This document shows, piece by piece, positions 7,342-13,683 of a stretch of DNA of 13,683 nucleotides. Both the position numbers and the translations under genes were made by a program. The notes under the pieces were generated by a model. That model had not been told where the DNA came from. It saw only the letters and a program-made list of their open reading frames with translations, and did no database searches. Source of the stretch: Ruminococcus sp. (GTDB lineage Bacteria > Bacillota > Clostridia > Oscillospirales > Ruminococcaceae); assembly GCA_017544125.1 (NCBI GenBank), contig JAFYET010000356.1, positions 1 to 13,683 of the forward strand, written 5' to 3'. Numbering within the stretch: position 1 is the stretch's first letter; every line of letters begins with the position of its first letter.

Positions 7342-7369
7342 TAGGCTCTGGGCTCACGCCCGCCTATTA
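7339..7369 (+). promoter_or_regulatory. Compound hairpin overlapping the rpsD stop, upstream of rpoA
   Basis: Bases 7339-7346 (TAATAGGC) pair perfectly with 7362-7369 (GCCTATTA), and an inner stem pairs GGGC at 7350-7353 with GCCC at 7358-7361, leaving a TCAC loop and a 3-nt TCT bulge. The stem includes the rpsD stop codon, so terminating ribosomes would melt it. There is no downstream T-tract, so it is unlikely to be a simple terminator. It may protect mRNA ends or adjust rpoA expression relative to the ribosomal genes. Confidence 0.6.
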
Positions 7370-7427
7370 CTTAAGAGATCCATTATACGTTTACAATATT
7401 CGAGTTTTGAAAACAGGAGGGTTTTAA

Positions 7428-8384
7428 ATGCTTGAGAAAATAGAAAAGCCTGAAATAGAAACAGCCGAACTCAAAAGCAACGGAACTTACGGTAAGTTCG
7501 TTCTCGAGCCGCTTGAGAGAGGCTATGGTATCACCCTCGGTAACAGCCTGAGGCGTGTACTGCTCTCCTCATTGCCGGGTGTAGCCGTTACAAGCGTAAA
7601 GATAGACGGCGTACATCACGAATTATCAACGATCCCCGGAGTTAAGGAGGATGTGACTGAGATCATCCTCAACCTTAAGGGACTTACTGCAAAGCTCTAC
7701 GGCGAAGGCCCCAAGACAGTCTACATCGAGGCTGAGGGCGAGTGCGAGGTAACAGCAGGTGATATCAAGACCGATTCCGAGGTAGATATCCTTGTGCCTG
7801 ATATGCACATCGCAACACTTGGCGCAGGCGCTAAGCTCTACATGGAGATCGTTATAGACAGAGGCAGAGGCTATGTCTCCGCCGAGAAGAACAAGCAGCT
7901 TACACCTAACGCTCCTATCGGCGTTATAGCAGTTGACAGTATTTACACACCGGTGCTCAAGGTAAACTACACAGTTGACAACACACGTGTAGGTCAGATC
8001 ACCGATTTTGATAAGCTCACCTTAGAGGTATGGACAGACGGTACCATATCTGCAAAGGAAGCCGTTTCAATGGCAGCCAAGCTACTCAACGAGCATCTGA
8101 ATCTCTTCGTAGACCTCTCTGAGGAAACTACGGTAGTAGAGATCATGGCTGAAAAGGACGATAAGGGCAAGGAAAAGATCCTTGAGATGACCATTGAGGA
8201 GCTTGACTTATCTGTACGTTCCTTCAACTGTCTGAAGCGTGCAGGTATAAACACTGTCAATGACCTGATAGAGAAGTCTGAGGAAGAAATGATGAAGGTC
8301 AGAAACCTTGGTAAGAAATCATTTGACGAGGTCAAGGAGAAGTTACATTCTCTCGGCTATGACCTCAGTTCCGAAGAAGAATAA
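7428..8384 (+). CDS. rpoA: DNA-directed RNA polymerase subunit alpha
   Basis: The 318-residue product is a complete alpha subunit, which dimerises to start assembly of RNA polymerase and contacts promoter UP elements and activators. The N-terminal domain (about 1-232) shows the [30 protein letters not shown] signature (about 23-50), S-E-V-D-I-L-V-P-D and Y-V-S-A-E-K-N. A charged linker rich in D, K and E leads to the C-terminal domain (about 253-310), where [14 protein letters not shown] and [15 protein letters not shown] form the helix-hairpin-helix DNA-binding fold. R264 and N267 match E. coli R265 and N268, the key UP-element contacts. AGGAGGG precedes the ATG at 7428. Confidence 0.98.
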   Translation: MLEKIEKPEIETAELKSNGTYGKFVLEPLERGYGITLGNSLRRVLLSSLPGVAVTSVKIDGVHHELSTIPGVKEDVTEIILNLKGLTAKLYGEGPKTVYIEAEGECEVTAGDIKTDSEVDILVPDMHIATLGAGAKLYMEIVIDRGRGYVSAEKNKQLTPNAPIGVIAVDSIYTPVLKVNYTVDNTRVGQITDFDKLTLEVWTDGTISAKEAVSMAAKLLNEHLNLFVDLSEETTVVEIMAEKDDKGKEKILEMTIEELDLSVRSFNCLKRAGINTVNDLIEKSEEEMMKVRNLGKKSFDEVKEKLHSLGYDLSSEEE

Positions 8385-8416
8385 CGTAAGACATTAAATT
8401 AAGGAGTTGAACATCT

Positions 8417-8758
8417 ATGCCAGGAAAGAGAAAGCTCGGAAGGCCTACCGACTCGAGAAGAGCAATGCTCAGAGCAATGGTAACATACCTTCTTGAGAAC
8501 GGTAAGATCGAAACAACTGTAACAAGAGCAAAGGAAGTTTCCGCTATGGCTGAGAAAATGATTACTCTCGGCAAGGCAGGCGACCTTCATTCCAAGAGAC
8601 AGGCACTTGCTTATGTGACCAAGGAGTCTGTTGTTAAGAAGCTTTTTGACGAGATCGCTCCCTCTTACGAGGGCAGACAGGGCGGCTATACAAGGATCGT
8701 TAAGATCGGCCCCCGTCGTGGTGATGCAGCTGAAATGGCTATCATCTCGCTCGTTTGA
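8417..8758 (+). CDS. rplQ: 50S ribosomal protein L17
   Basis: The 113-residue product matches L17, with [23 protein letters not shown] at the N-terminus, [10 protein letters not shown] and the closing [22 protein letters not shown] segment. The length is that of the short bacterial form. L17 sits at the base of the 50S subunit near the polypeptide exit. AAGGAG precedes the ATG at 8417, 32 nt after rpoA. It is the last gene of the operon, and a strong intrinsic terminator starts 27 nt after its TGA. Confidence 0.98.
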   Translation: MPGKRKLGRPTDSRRAMLRAMVTYLLENGKIETTVTRAKEVSAMAEKMITLGKAGDLHSKRQALAYVTKESVVKKLFDEIAPSYEGRQGGYTRIVKIGPRRGDAAEMAIISLV

Positions 8759-8784
8759 TTACAGATCGAAGACCTATAAAAATG

Positions 8785-8814
8785 ACCGCTTCCCTTCGGG
8801 GGAGGCGGTTTTTG
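8785..8814 (+). terminator. Intrinsic terminator of the ribosomal operon
   Basis: Bases 8785-8794 (ACCGCTTCCC) pair with 8800-8809 (GGGAGGCGGT), with one T-G wobble, around a TTCGG loop, and are followed by TTTTTGTTTT. This is a classic rho-independent terminator placed directly after rplQ, closing the + strand transcript. Confidence 0.93.
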
Positions 8815-8821
8815 TTTTGGG

Positions 8822-8851
8822 GAAAAAGAAACCGCCCGGCATTCCGGGCGG
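8822..8851 (-). terminator. Intrinsic terminator of the acetyltransferase/small-protein unit
   Basis: On the minus strand, CCGCCCGG (8851-8844) pairs perfectly with CCGGGCGG (8839-8832) around an AATG loop, followed by TTTCTTTTTCCCC. It lies 7 nt beyond the stop codon of the 63-residue gene. Together with the rplQ terminator it forms a back-to-back pair that insulates two convergent transcripts within about 70 bp. Confidence 0.9.
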
Positions 8852-8857
8852 ATAGTG

Positions 8858-9049
8858 TTAGTCAACAATAAATCTGTTTAGCTCACGTATGGTCATATCA
8901 ATGGGCTCAATGCCCTTTTCTTTGCAGTAACGGTTCAGCTCACGGTAGTTGTAATGTATATCCTGCACCAAGACCGATGATGTGTACCCGCCTGCTTTTT
9001 CAGCGGCTTCGTCAAGTTCTTTCATTTTTTTTATATCTTCGTGCGACAT
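8858..9049 (-). CDS. Small protein of unknown function (63 residues)
   Basis: I do not recognise this family. The product is 63 residues and highly charged. The N-terminus, about residues 1-18, is a likely amphipathic helix rich in K, E and D (S-H-E-D-I-K-K-M-K-E-L-D-E-A-A-E-K). A G-G-Y-T-S-S-V-L-V-Q-D-I segment follows, then a C-terminal helical part with N-Y-R-E-L-N-R-Y-C-K-E-K-G-I-E-P and M-T-I-R-E-L-N-R-F. No signal peptide, membrane segment or metal site is visible. A GAGGAGG ribosome-binding site lies within the last codons of the upstream acetyltransferase gene, whose stop is 3 nt before this ATG, so the two are one transcript and probably translationally coupled. A perfect terminator follows the TAA. 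A role as partner or modulator of the acetyltransferase is inference from position only. Confidence 0.72.
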   Translation of the reverse strand: MSHEDIKKMKELDEAAEKAGGYTSSVLVQDIHYNYRELNRYCKEKGIEPIDMTIRELNRFIVD

Positions 9050-9052
9050 TTT

Positions 9053-9565
9053 TCATTCCTCCTCAAAGGTGTAAGTGTTCAGAAGCTCTATAGCGTGCTT
9101 TTCATCTACAAACATTCTGTATGGGTGAGGGCGACCAAGCAATACAGCCCCGAGCGTTCTTTTGTAATGCTCGACAAGCTCGGTGTTTTTTGCATCTAAA
9201 AACAAAAAGCCGCCATAGCCCTTGTCCCATGATATTTGTGCGGCTATTGCAAATAAATGCCCGCCCACGCCGCTGTATTTTCTGCCTTGTCCAAGATTAT
9301 GCGGGGCGCTTTCGGCAATGTTTACATAAACCGCCATGTCACGTGGAAAATCAGTTACTGCGACAAGCCCCTGTGCTGTGTCATCACCGACAGCGCATAG
9401 CTTATATATCTCTGCACTTTCAAGGTCGTCGGCAAGCCAGTTGAAATTCCAGCCCGATAATGATTCAAGCTCGGCTTTGCTTGCTTTTTTGTATATCGTG
9501 GGCACAAGCTGCCCTGTCGCTGTTTCTTCAAGGCAGGGGGTAAACTTATCAATAGTAATATCCAT
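9053..9565 (-). CDS. GNAT-like acetyltransferase, substrate unknown
   Basis: The 170-residue product looks like a diverged GNAT fold protein. A hydrophobic strand at about residues 66-83 (G-L-V-A-V-T-D-F-P then A-V-Y-V-N-I-A-E-S) leads into G-Q-G-R-K-Y-S-G-V-G-G-H-L-F-A-I-A (about 92-108), which resembles the acetyl-CoA pyrophosphate-binding loop and helix of motif A. After it come the strand G-F-L-F-L-D-A-K-N and motif-B-like E-L-V-E-H-Y-K-R-T-L-G-A (129-140). Residues 1-60 are unlike well-known GNATs, and the substrate cannot be predicted. The ATG at 9565 has GAGGTGG at 9572-9578, and a consensus promoter starts just upstream, giving a very short 5' leader of about 14 nt. The gene shares its transcript with the 63-residue protein downstream. 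Confidence 0.75.
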   Translation of the reverse strand: MDITIDKFTPCLEETATGQLVPTIYKKASKAELESLSGWNFNWLADDLESAEIYKLCAVGDDTAQGLVAVTDFPRDMAVYVNIAESAPHNLGQGRKYSGVGGHLFAIAAQISWDKGYGGFLFLDAKNTELVEHYKRTLGAVLLGRPHPYRMFVDEKHAIELLNTYTFEEE

Positions 9566-9585
9566 TGTTCGCCACCTCAGATACT

Positions 9586-9613
9586 ATTATATCATTTTTT
9601 TTCTGTTTGTCAA
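9586..9613 (-). promoter_or_regulatory. Consensus sigma-70-type promoter for the acetyltransferase unit
   Basis: On the minus strand, TTGACA (9613-9608) and TATAAT (9591-9586) are separated by 16 bp that include a run of eight A residues. Both hexamers are perfect. Transcription should start around 9578-9580, at the edge of the GAGGTGG ribosome-binding site, so the mRNA would have almost no leader beyond the Shine-Dalgarno. Confidence 0.85.
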
Positions 9614-9709
9614 GCATTGGAAAAGCAGCTCTCGCTATCCTTTGGTTAATATTTTTATAATTCTCACCGAATTATTACACTATTTTACTACTTTCTTATC
9701 ATAAATGTT

Positions 9710-9725
9710 AATTGCTATTGCAATT
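9710..9725. promoter_or_regulatory. Inverted repeat overlapping the cyclase promoter (possible operator)
   Basis: AATTGC and GCAATT form a perfect 6-bp inverted repeat with a 4-bp TATT spacer. It covers the -35 hexamer TTGCAA at 9718-9723, a position where a bound protein would block RNA polymerase. It is short and AT-rich, so it may be chance. Confidence 0.3.
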
Positions 9726-9746
9726 CAGTAAAGAACGTGATATAAT
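9718..9746 (+). promoter_or_regulatory. Promoter for the diguanylate cyclase gene
   Basis: TTGCAA (9718-9723) and TATAAT (9741-9746) are 17 bp apart, and a TGA just before the -10 box gives an extended -10 (TGN). It reads toward the start codon about 37 nt downstream and is divergent from the acetyltransferase promoter, whose -35 lies about 100 bp away. Confidence 0.78.
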
Positions 9747-9782
9747 AAATATAAGTGTACTACTCTTGAACAGGATCGGGTG

Positions 9783-11651
9783 ATGATAATGCTTTTCGGA
9801 CATAAGATAATAGCTCTGTGTACCTCACGGGTGTATGATGCGGGGCATCATAGGCTTATAAGGGTGCTTAACGATAACCTGACAAAGTTCAATTACAGGC
9901 TGTTTATCTATACCCTCAATACCGATCTCTACTGGAATGAGGAAGCAAATTGTGCCGAAAAGAGCGTGTTTGACCTTATCCCCTACGATAAGATCGACGG
10001 CGTTATCATTATGGACGAGAAGATAAAAAGCCGTTCCATCACCGAGCATATAGTTAAGTGTGCAAACGCTTCAGGGCTGCCTGTTATAAGCGTTGACGGT
10101 GAGCATAAGGGTGCGCTGACCGTGCGCTTTGACTACGAAAAAGGCTTTGAGAATATGATGCGCCATGTTATCGAGCACCATAAGGTAAAGCGCCCGCATT
10201 TTATGGCGGGTATAAAGGATAACTTCTTCTCCGAACAGCGAATGGAAGTATTCAAAAGGGTCATCGCAGAAAACGGTATAGCGTTTGATGAGTCGATGGT
10301 GAGCTACGGCAACTTCTGGGCTAAGCCTGCGCAGGCTGCTGCCAAGGAGCTCTGCAAGCGTGAGCAGCTGCCCGATGCGGTGATATGCGCAAATGACGTT
10401 ATGGCGATAAACGTCTGCGATATCTTCCTCAAAAACGGCATACGTGTGCCGGAGGATGTTATCATTACAGGCTTTGACGGCATAGATGAGGCGCAGTATA
10501 ACGTGCCCAAGCTCTCGACCGTGAGCACTGACTGGTCGGTGCTGGCAGATGAGCTGAGCAAGGCTGTGCTTGATTACTTCGGGCGTAAAAAGACCGAGGG
10601 CGTGATAAATGTTATGCCGCTTTTGATACCCAACGAATCCTGCGGGTGTGAGAGCTTTACGGGCTCAAGCGACACATACCTGAGCAAGCTCAATGACAGC
10701 TTCTACCGCTATCAGGACGATGTGAGAAACCTTTACGACATAAGCGTAAGAATGCAGATGAGCCCCGCTGCCGAGCAGGCGGCATGGGTCATCTATGATG
10801 AGCTTATGCACGATATGTGCATCATCGTCAAGAAAGAGATATTTGACAGCGAGCATAACTATATACTTGAAGATATACCCGAAAAGGGTCATGCGATAAT
10901 GTATGATTCATACCGCAGCGACAGGGTGATACGTGATTTTGACAGCAATGAGCTTGCGCCGAACCTTGAAGAGAAGATAAGCGATATCCACCCGCTTATA
11001 TTCAACGCCCTTGACTATATGGGCAGGAACCTCGGCTATATATGCTTCAGCTTCAAAAACTACGATATAACCGACTATACAAAGACAGCCCAGATAAACA
11101 ACTCGGTGAGCATGGGGCTCGGGGGCTTTATCAATATGCAGTATCAGCTCTACCTTGCCGATAAGCTGGAGAAGATGTATAAAAACGACAAGCTGACGGG
11201 GCTTTATACCAGAACGGGGTATGAGAAGTATTATGAGCAGCTGCTGCGCCGTAATGTTGACAAGAACACCACCCTGACAGTAATAATGTCAGACTTAAAT
11301 GGCTTGAAGCAGATAAACGACACCTACGGGCATAACGCAGGCGATATAGCCATTTCGGCGGCAGCAAAGGCGCTTGTGAGCTGCACCCCCGATGATGCGG
11401 TGTGCGTGCGCTACGGCGGCGATGAGATGGTCGCCCTTATCGCAGGTGAGGTCGATGTTGACAAGATAATAAGCGACATCGACGGGTATCTTGATGAGTA
11501 TAACAAGCACTCGGGGCTGAAATTTGAGGTTATCACCAGCTGCGGCTCCTTTACCGAAAAGCTGACCCATGACTTTGACCTGCAATACGCCATAAGGCAG
11601 GCAGACAGAACGATGTATGAGGTCAAAAAGCGTAAAAAGGGCTTGGCGTAA
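9783..11651 (+). CDS. Diguanylate cyclase with LacI-type ligand-binding input domain
   Basis: Residue numbers count from the GTG at 9780. Residues 8-290 resemble the LacI/periplasmic-binding-protein-like sensor fold: D-G-V-I-I-M-D-E, G-L-P-V-I-S-V-D, P-D-A-V-I-C-A-N-D-V-M-A-I, and I-R-V-P-E-D-V-I-I-T-G-F-D-G-I-D, ending in the E-S-C-G-C motif that closes many such sensors. There is no helix-turn-helix before it. Residues about 300-455 form an unassigned helical/mixed region, then a GGDEF domain (466-620): D-K-L-T-G-L-Y-T-R, D505/N513/D514 in the D-L-N-G-L-K-Q-I-N-D segment, G-H-N-A-G-D and G-G-D-E-M at 546-550. The active site looks complete with M for F. The inhibitory RxxD site expected at 537-540 is absent (PDDA). 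No signal peptide or membrane helix is seen, so I infer a cytoplasmic sugar- or nucleoside-sensing c-di-GMP synthase. The ATG at 9783 fits AGGA at 9772-9775; GTG 9780 and ATG 9789 are alternatives. Confidence 0.88.
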   Translation: MIMLFGHKIIALCTSRVYDAGHHRLIRVLNDNLTKFNYRLFIYTLNTDLYWNEEANCAEKSVFDLIPYDKIDGVIIMDEKIKSRSITEHIVKCANASGLPVISVDGEHKGALTVRFDYEKGFENMMRHVIEHHKVKRPHFMAGIKDNFFSEQRMEVFKRVIAENGIAFDESMVSYGNFWAKPAQAAAKELCKREQLPDAVICANDVMAINVCDIFLKNGIRVPEDVIITGFDGIDEAQYNVPKLSTVSTDWSVLADELSKAVLDYFGRKKTEGVINVMPLLIPNESCGCESFTGSSDTYLSKLNDSFYRYQDDVRNLYDISVRMQMSPAAEQAAWVIYDELMHDMCIIVKKEIFDSEHNYILEDIPEKGHAIMYDSYRSDRVIRDFDSNELAPNLEEKISDIHPLIFNALDYMGRNLGYICFSFKNYDITDYTKTAQINNSVSMGLGGFINMQYQLYLADKLEKMYKNDKLTGLYTRTGYEKYYEQLLRRNVDKNTTLTVIMSDLNGLKQINDTYGHNAGDIAISAAAKALVSCTPDDAVCVRYGGDEMVALIAGEVDVDKIISDIDGYLDEYNKHSGLKFEVITSCGSFTEKLTHDFDLQYAIRQADRTMYEVKKRKKGLA

Positions 11652-11662
11652 ATAGAAAAAAC

Positions 11663-11701
11663 ACAGACTGCAAGGCATTTCCCGCTTTGCAGTCTGTTTT
11701 T
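11663..11701. terminator. Bidirectional intrinsic terminator between the cyclase gene and recQ
   Basis: An 11-bp perfect stem pairs 11663-11673 (ACAGACTGCAA) with 11687-11697 (TTGCAGTCTGT). On the + strand it ends in TTTTTG, and on the minus strand a run of six T residues follows at 11661-11656. It therefore can stop both the cyclase transcript and the oncoming recQ transcript. Confidence 0.9.
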
Positions 11702-11821
11702 GTCTTGTATATAACGTCGGTTTGTTGCATATCAAGTGTGCGAATGTTTGTGCTGTTCTTCTCTTGACAAACGCCCCATATAATGCTAACCTGAAAGTAA
11801 CAAAAGTAGGGGAGAATGTTC
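11702..11821. other. Intergenic stretch with no gene; orphan gene-start-like motifs
   Basis: No frame of useful length is present between the terminator and the recQ stop. The + strand carries TTGACA (11764-11769), TATAAT (11779-11784) only 9 bp later, and an AGGGGAG ribosome-binding-like site before the ATG at 11817. That ATG frame ends after nine codons, inside the 3' end of recQ. The 9-bp spacing is too short for a normal promoter. The motifs may be chance or the remains of a lost gene start. Confidence 0.35.
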
Positions 11822-13681
11822 TCAGCCGCCGCCGTTTTCCTCTAAAAAGCGCCGTATCTCAGCTGTGAAATCACCGGCGTATTTTCTGCACTTGGCTTCG
11901 CCGACACCCGATATGTGCATGAACTCCTCTGCCGTCTTTGGCAGCTTTTCGCACATATCACGCAGCGATGAGTCGTTAAAGATAATGTACGCAGGCATCT
12001 TCTCCTCCTGTGCCTTGCGGTTTCTAAGACTTCTAAGCCGCCAGAAAAGCTCGGGGCGTGAGGTCGATGAAGCCACAGCCTTGCCCGCTGCTGAGGGCTT
12101 AAGTGCCTTTTCGGGCTTTTTCTTCTGCACCTTCATGGTAACGGGCTTGCGCTCGATGAGTATCGCCCTTGCCCGTGAGGTCAGCTCATATGAGCCGTAG
12201 CCGTTTTTGGCTATGCAGCCCTCGCCGTCTAAAAACCTTATCACACGCTTTATCTCTAAAAGCGAGCTGTCCTGCATTATCCCGAAGGTCGATAGCGTGT
12301 CAAGCTCAAAGCTCTCTGTTTTGGCATTGGTTTTGCCCTTTAATATGTCGGCTATCACCGTTTCGCCGAATGACAGCTTTCTCTGCGCAAGCCTGTAAAC
12401 GCAGGATAGCACCTTCTGCGCTTCCACTGTTATGTCTTTGTCTTCAAACTCGCCTATGCAGTTTGAGCAGCCGCCCTTTCCGCCGCAGGTGCAGCTGTTA
12501 GGCGCTTTCTCGCCGAAGTAGCGCAGTATGTAGCCCCTGAGACAGTCGGTAGTCATGCAGTATTGCTTCATCTTTGCAAGCCGCTCAAGCTGCCCACGCT
12601 TGACGTTTATAAGCGCCCTCTCATCAAGCTCGCCGTCGCTGCTGTCATGCTCAATCATAAAGCGGCAGGTGCGCACGTCCTGCGAATTATAAAGCAGTAT
12701 GCACTCGCCGGGCGAGCCGTCACGCCCGCAGCGCCCCGCCTCCTGATAATAGCTTTCTATATCCAGCGGCATATTGAAGTGTATCACGAATGATACGTTT
12801 GATTTGTCAATGCCCATGCCGAAGGCGTTGGTCGCTACCATTATGCGCTTTCTGTCATAGATGAAGTCGTCCTGGTTCTGGTGCTTTTCCGCATCATCAA
12901 GCCCTGCGTGGTAGCGTGTGGCGCTGTAGCCCTCGCTTATAAGCCGCTCGCATATGTCCTCAACATTCTTGCGTGAGGTGGCGTAGATTATGCCGCTCTT
13001 GTCAGCGTTGCGTGCAAGAATGCCCACAAGCGTCTGATACTTGTCGGGCGGGCGCTCCACCCCGAAGAAGAGGTTTTGCCTGTCAAAGCTCGTGACCACC
13101 AGCTCGGGCGCTTGCAGACCGAGCATCGCTATTATGTCGTCCTTTACCCTGCTTGTCGCCGTTGCGGTGAATGCCGAGATGATAGGCCGCCTGCGCAGCT
13201 GTGAGATGAATTCGGGTATGCGCAGGTACGAGGGTCTGAAATCCTGCCCCCACTGTGATACGCAGTGCGCCTCGTCGACCGTCACCATTGCTATGTCGGC
13301 GTTCCTTGCAAAGTTAATAAACGCCGGTGTCAGAAGCCGCTCGGGCGCACAGTATATGAACGTGAACGCCCCACGGGCTGCCATGTAAAGCGCCCTGCTG
13401 TATTGCTCGGCGGTAAGCGAGCTGTTTATGTAAGCTGCCCGCACGCCGCAGCTTATAAGGGCGTTGACCTGATCCTTCATCAGCGAGATGAGGGGCGATA
13501 CTACGATGGTTATTCCCCGCATGAGCAGTGCAGGCACCTGATAGCATATGCTCTTGCCTGCCCCTGTGGGCATTATGCCCAGGGCATCACGCCCTGAAAG
13601 TATGGCATCTATCAGCACCTCCTGCCCCTCACGGAAGCCGTCGTGCCCGAAATAATCACTCAGGACTGAGTATTTATCCAT
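11822..13681 (-). CDS. recQ: ATP-dependent DNA helicase RecQ
   Basis: RecQ is a 3'-5' DNA helicase acting in recombination, repair and stalled-fork processing. The 619-residue product is full length by comparison with E. coli RecQ (about 610). Helicase motifs are intact: G-F-R-E-G-Q-E (motif 0), M-P-T-G-A-G-K-S (37-44, Walker A), D-E-A-H (136-139) with the aromatic-rich loop C-V-S-Q-W-G-Q-D-F-R-P, F-T-A-T-A-T (171-176), G-M-G-I-D-K (288-293) and Q-E-A-G-R-C-G-R-D-G (313-322). The zinc region has C380, C397, C399, C405 and C408, one cysteine more than usual with a G-G-K-G-G insertion. An RQC winged helix (about 412-505), a basic linker and an HRDC domain (about 540-615) follow. The ATG at 13681 gives the standard N-terminus; its ribosome-binding site lies beyond the window. 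The gene converges on the cyclase gene. Confidence 0.96.
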   Translation of the reverse strand: MDKYSVLSDYFGHDGFREGQEVLIDAILSGRDALGIMPTGAGKSICYQVPALLMRGITIVVSPLISLMKDQVNALISCGVRAAYINSSLTAEQYSRALYMAARGAFTFIYCAPERLLTPAFINFARNADIAMVTVDEAHCVSQWGQDFRPSYLRIPEFISQLRRRPIISAFTATATSRVKDDIIAMLGLQAPELVVTSFDRQNLFFGVERPPDKYQTLVGILARNADKSGIIYATSRKNVEDICERLISEGYSATRYHAGLDDAEKHQNQDDFIYDRKRIMVATNAFGMGIDKSNVSFVIHFNMPLDIESYYQEAGRCGRDGSPGECILLYNSQDVRTCRFMIEHDSSDGELDERALINVKRGQLERLAKMKQYCMTTDCLRGYILRYFGEKAPNSCTCGGKGGCSNCIGEFEDKDITVEAQKVLSCVYRLAQRKLSFGETVIADILKGKTNAKTESFELDTLSTFGIMQDSSLLEIKRVIRFLDGEGCIAKNGYGSYELTSRARAILIERKPVTMKVQKKKPEKALKPSAAGKAVASSTSRPELFWRLRSLRNRKAQEEKMPAYIIFNDSSLRDMCEKLPKTAEEFMHISGVGEAKCRKYAGDFTAEIRRFLEENGGG

Positions 13682-13683
13682 TC

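Noticed and set aside
7371..7397. Possible internal promoter before rpoA (TTAAGA and TACAAT)
   Set aside because: The hexamers are poor and the spacer is only 15 bp; it is not convincing without transcript-start data.
11764..11784. TTGACA and TATAAT as a functional + strand promoter
   Set aside because: The 9-bp spacer is far from the 16-18 bp needed, and no gene follows.

Overview
The window is a stretch of a low-GC Gram-positive chromosome. Shine-Dalgarno sequences are strong (AAGGAGG type), and the gene order rpsH-rplF-rplR-rpsE-rpmD-rplO-secY-adk-map-(KOW protein)-infA-rpmJ-rpsM-rpsK-rpsD-rpoA-rplQ is that of the Firmicutes spc/alpha ribosomal-protein super-operon. The protein sequences and the LacI-sensor/GGDEF gene suggest a gut Clostridia member close to Ruminococcus (Oscillospiraceae). 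That placement is inferred from style and was not tested by a search.

Region 1 (1-8814, + strand) is the ribosomal operon. It supplies small- and large-subunit proteins (S8, L6, L18, S5, L30, L15, L36, S13, S11, S4, L17), the SecY translocon, adenylate kinase, methionine aminopeptidase, a KOW RNA-binding protein, initiation factor IF-1 and RNA polymerase alpha. Most genes are separated by 2-40 nt and are probably co-transcribed and translationally coupled. It ends in a strong intrinsic terminator after rplQ. Three things stand out. An in-frame TAG replaces a likely glutamine codon in rplF and cuts L6 before its conserved C-terminus. A 154-nt gap in front of rpsD can fold into several hairpins plus a helix closing a multibranch junction. 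A compound hairpin overlaps the rpsD stop codon in front of rpoA.

Region 2 (8822-9613, - strand) is a two-gene unit with its own consensus promoter and terminator: a GNAT-like acetyltransferase and a 63-residue protein of unknown function, 3 nt apart.

Region 3 (9718-11701, + strand) is a single gene with its own promoter and a bidirectional terminator. It encodes a predicted soluble diguanylate cyclase whose input domain is a LacI-type sugar-binding module without a DNA-binding domain. Its promoter is divergent from that of region 2.

Region 4 (11822-13681, - strand) is a full-length RecQ helicase, converging on the cyclase gene. About 120 bp between its stop codon and the shared terminator hold no gene.

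No tRNA, rRNA, CRISPR array, transposase or integrase was seen. Apart from the rplF amber codon and the RNA structures, the operon is conventional. I found no clear evidence of a new multi-gene system; the least-explained cluster is the acetyltransferase/small-protein pair beside the c-di-GMP gene.
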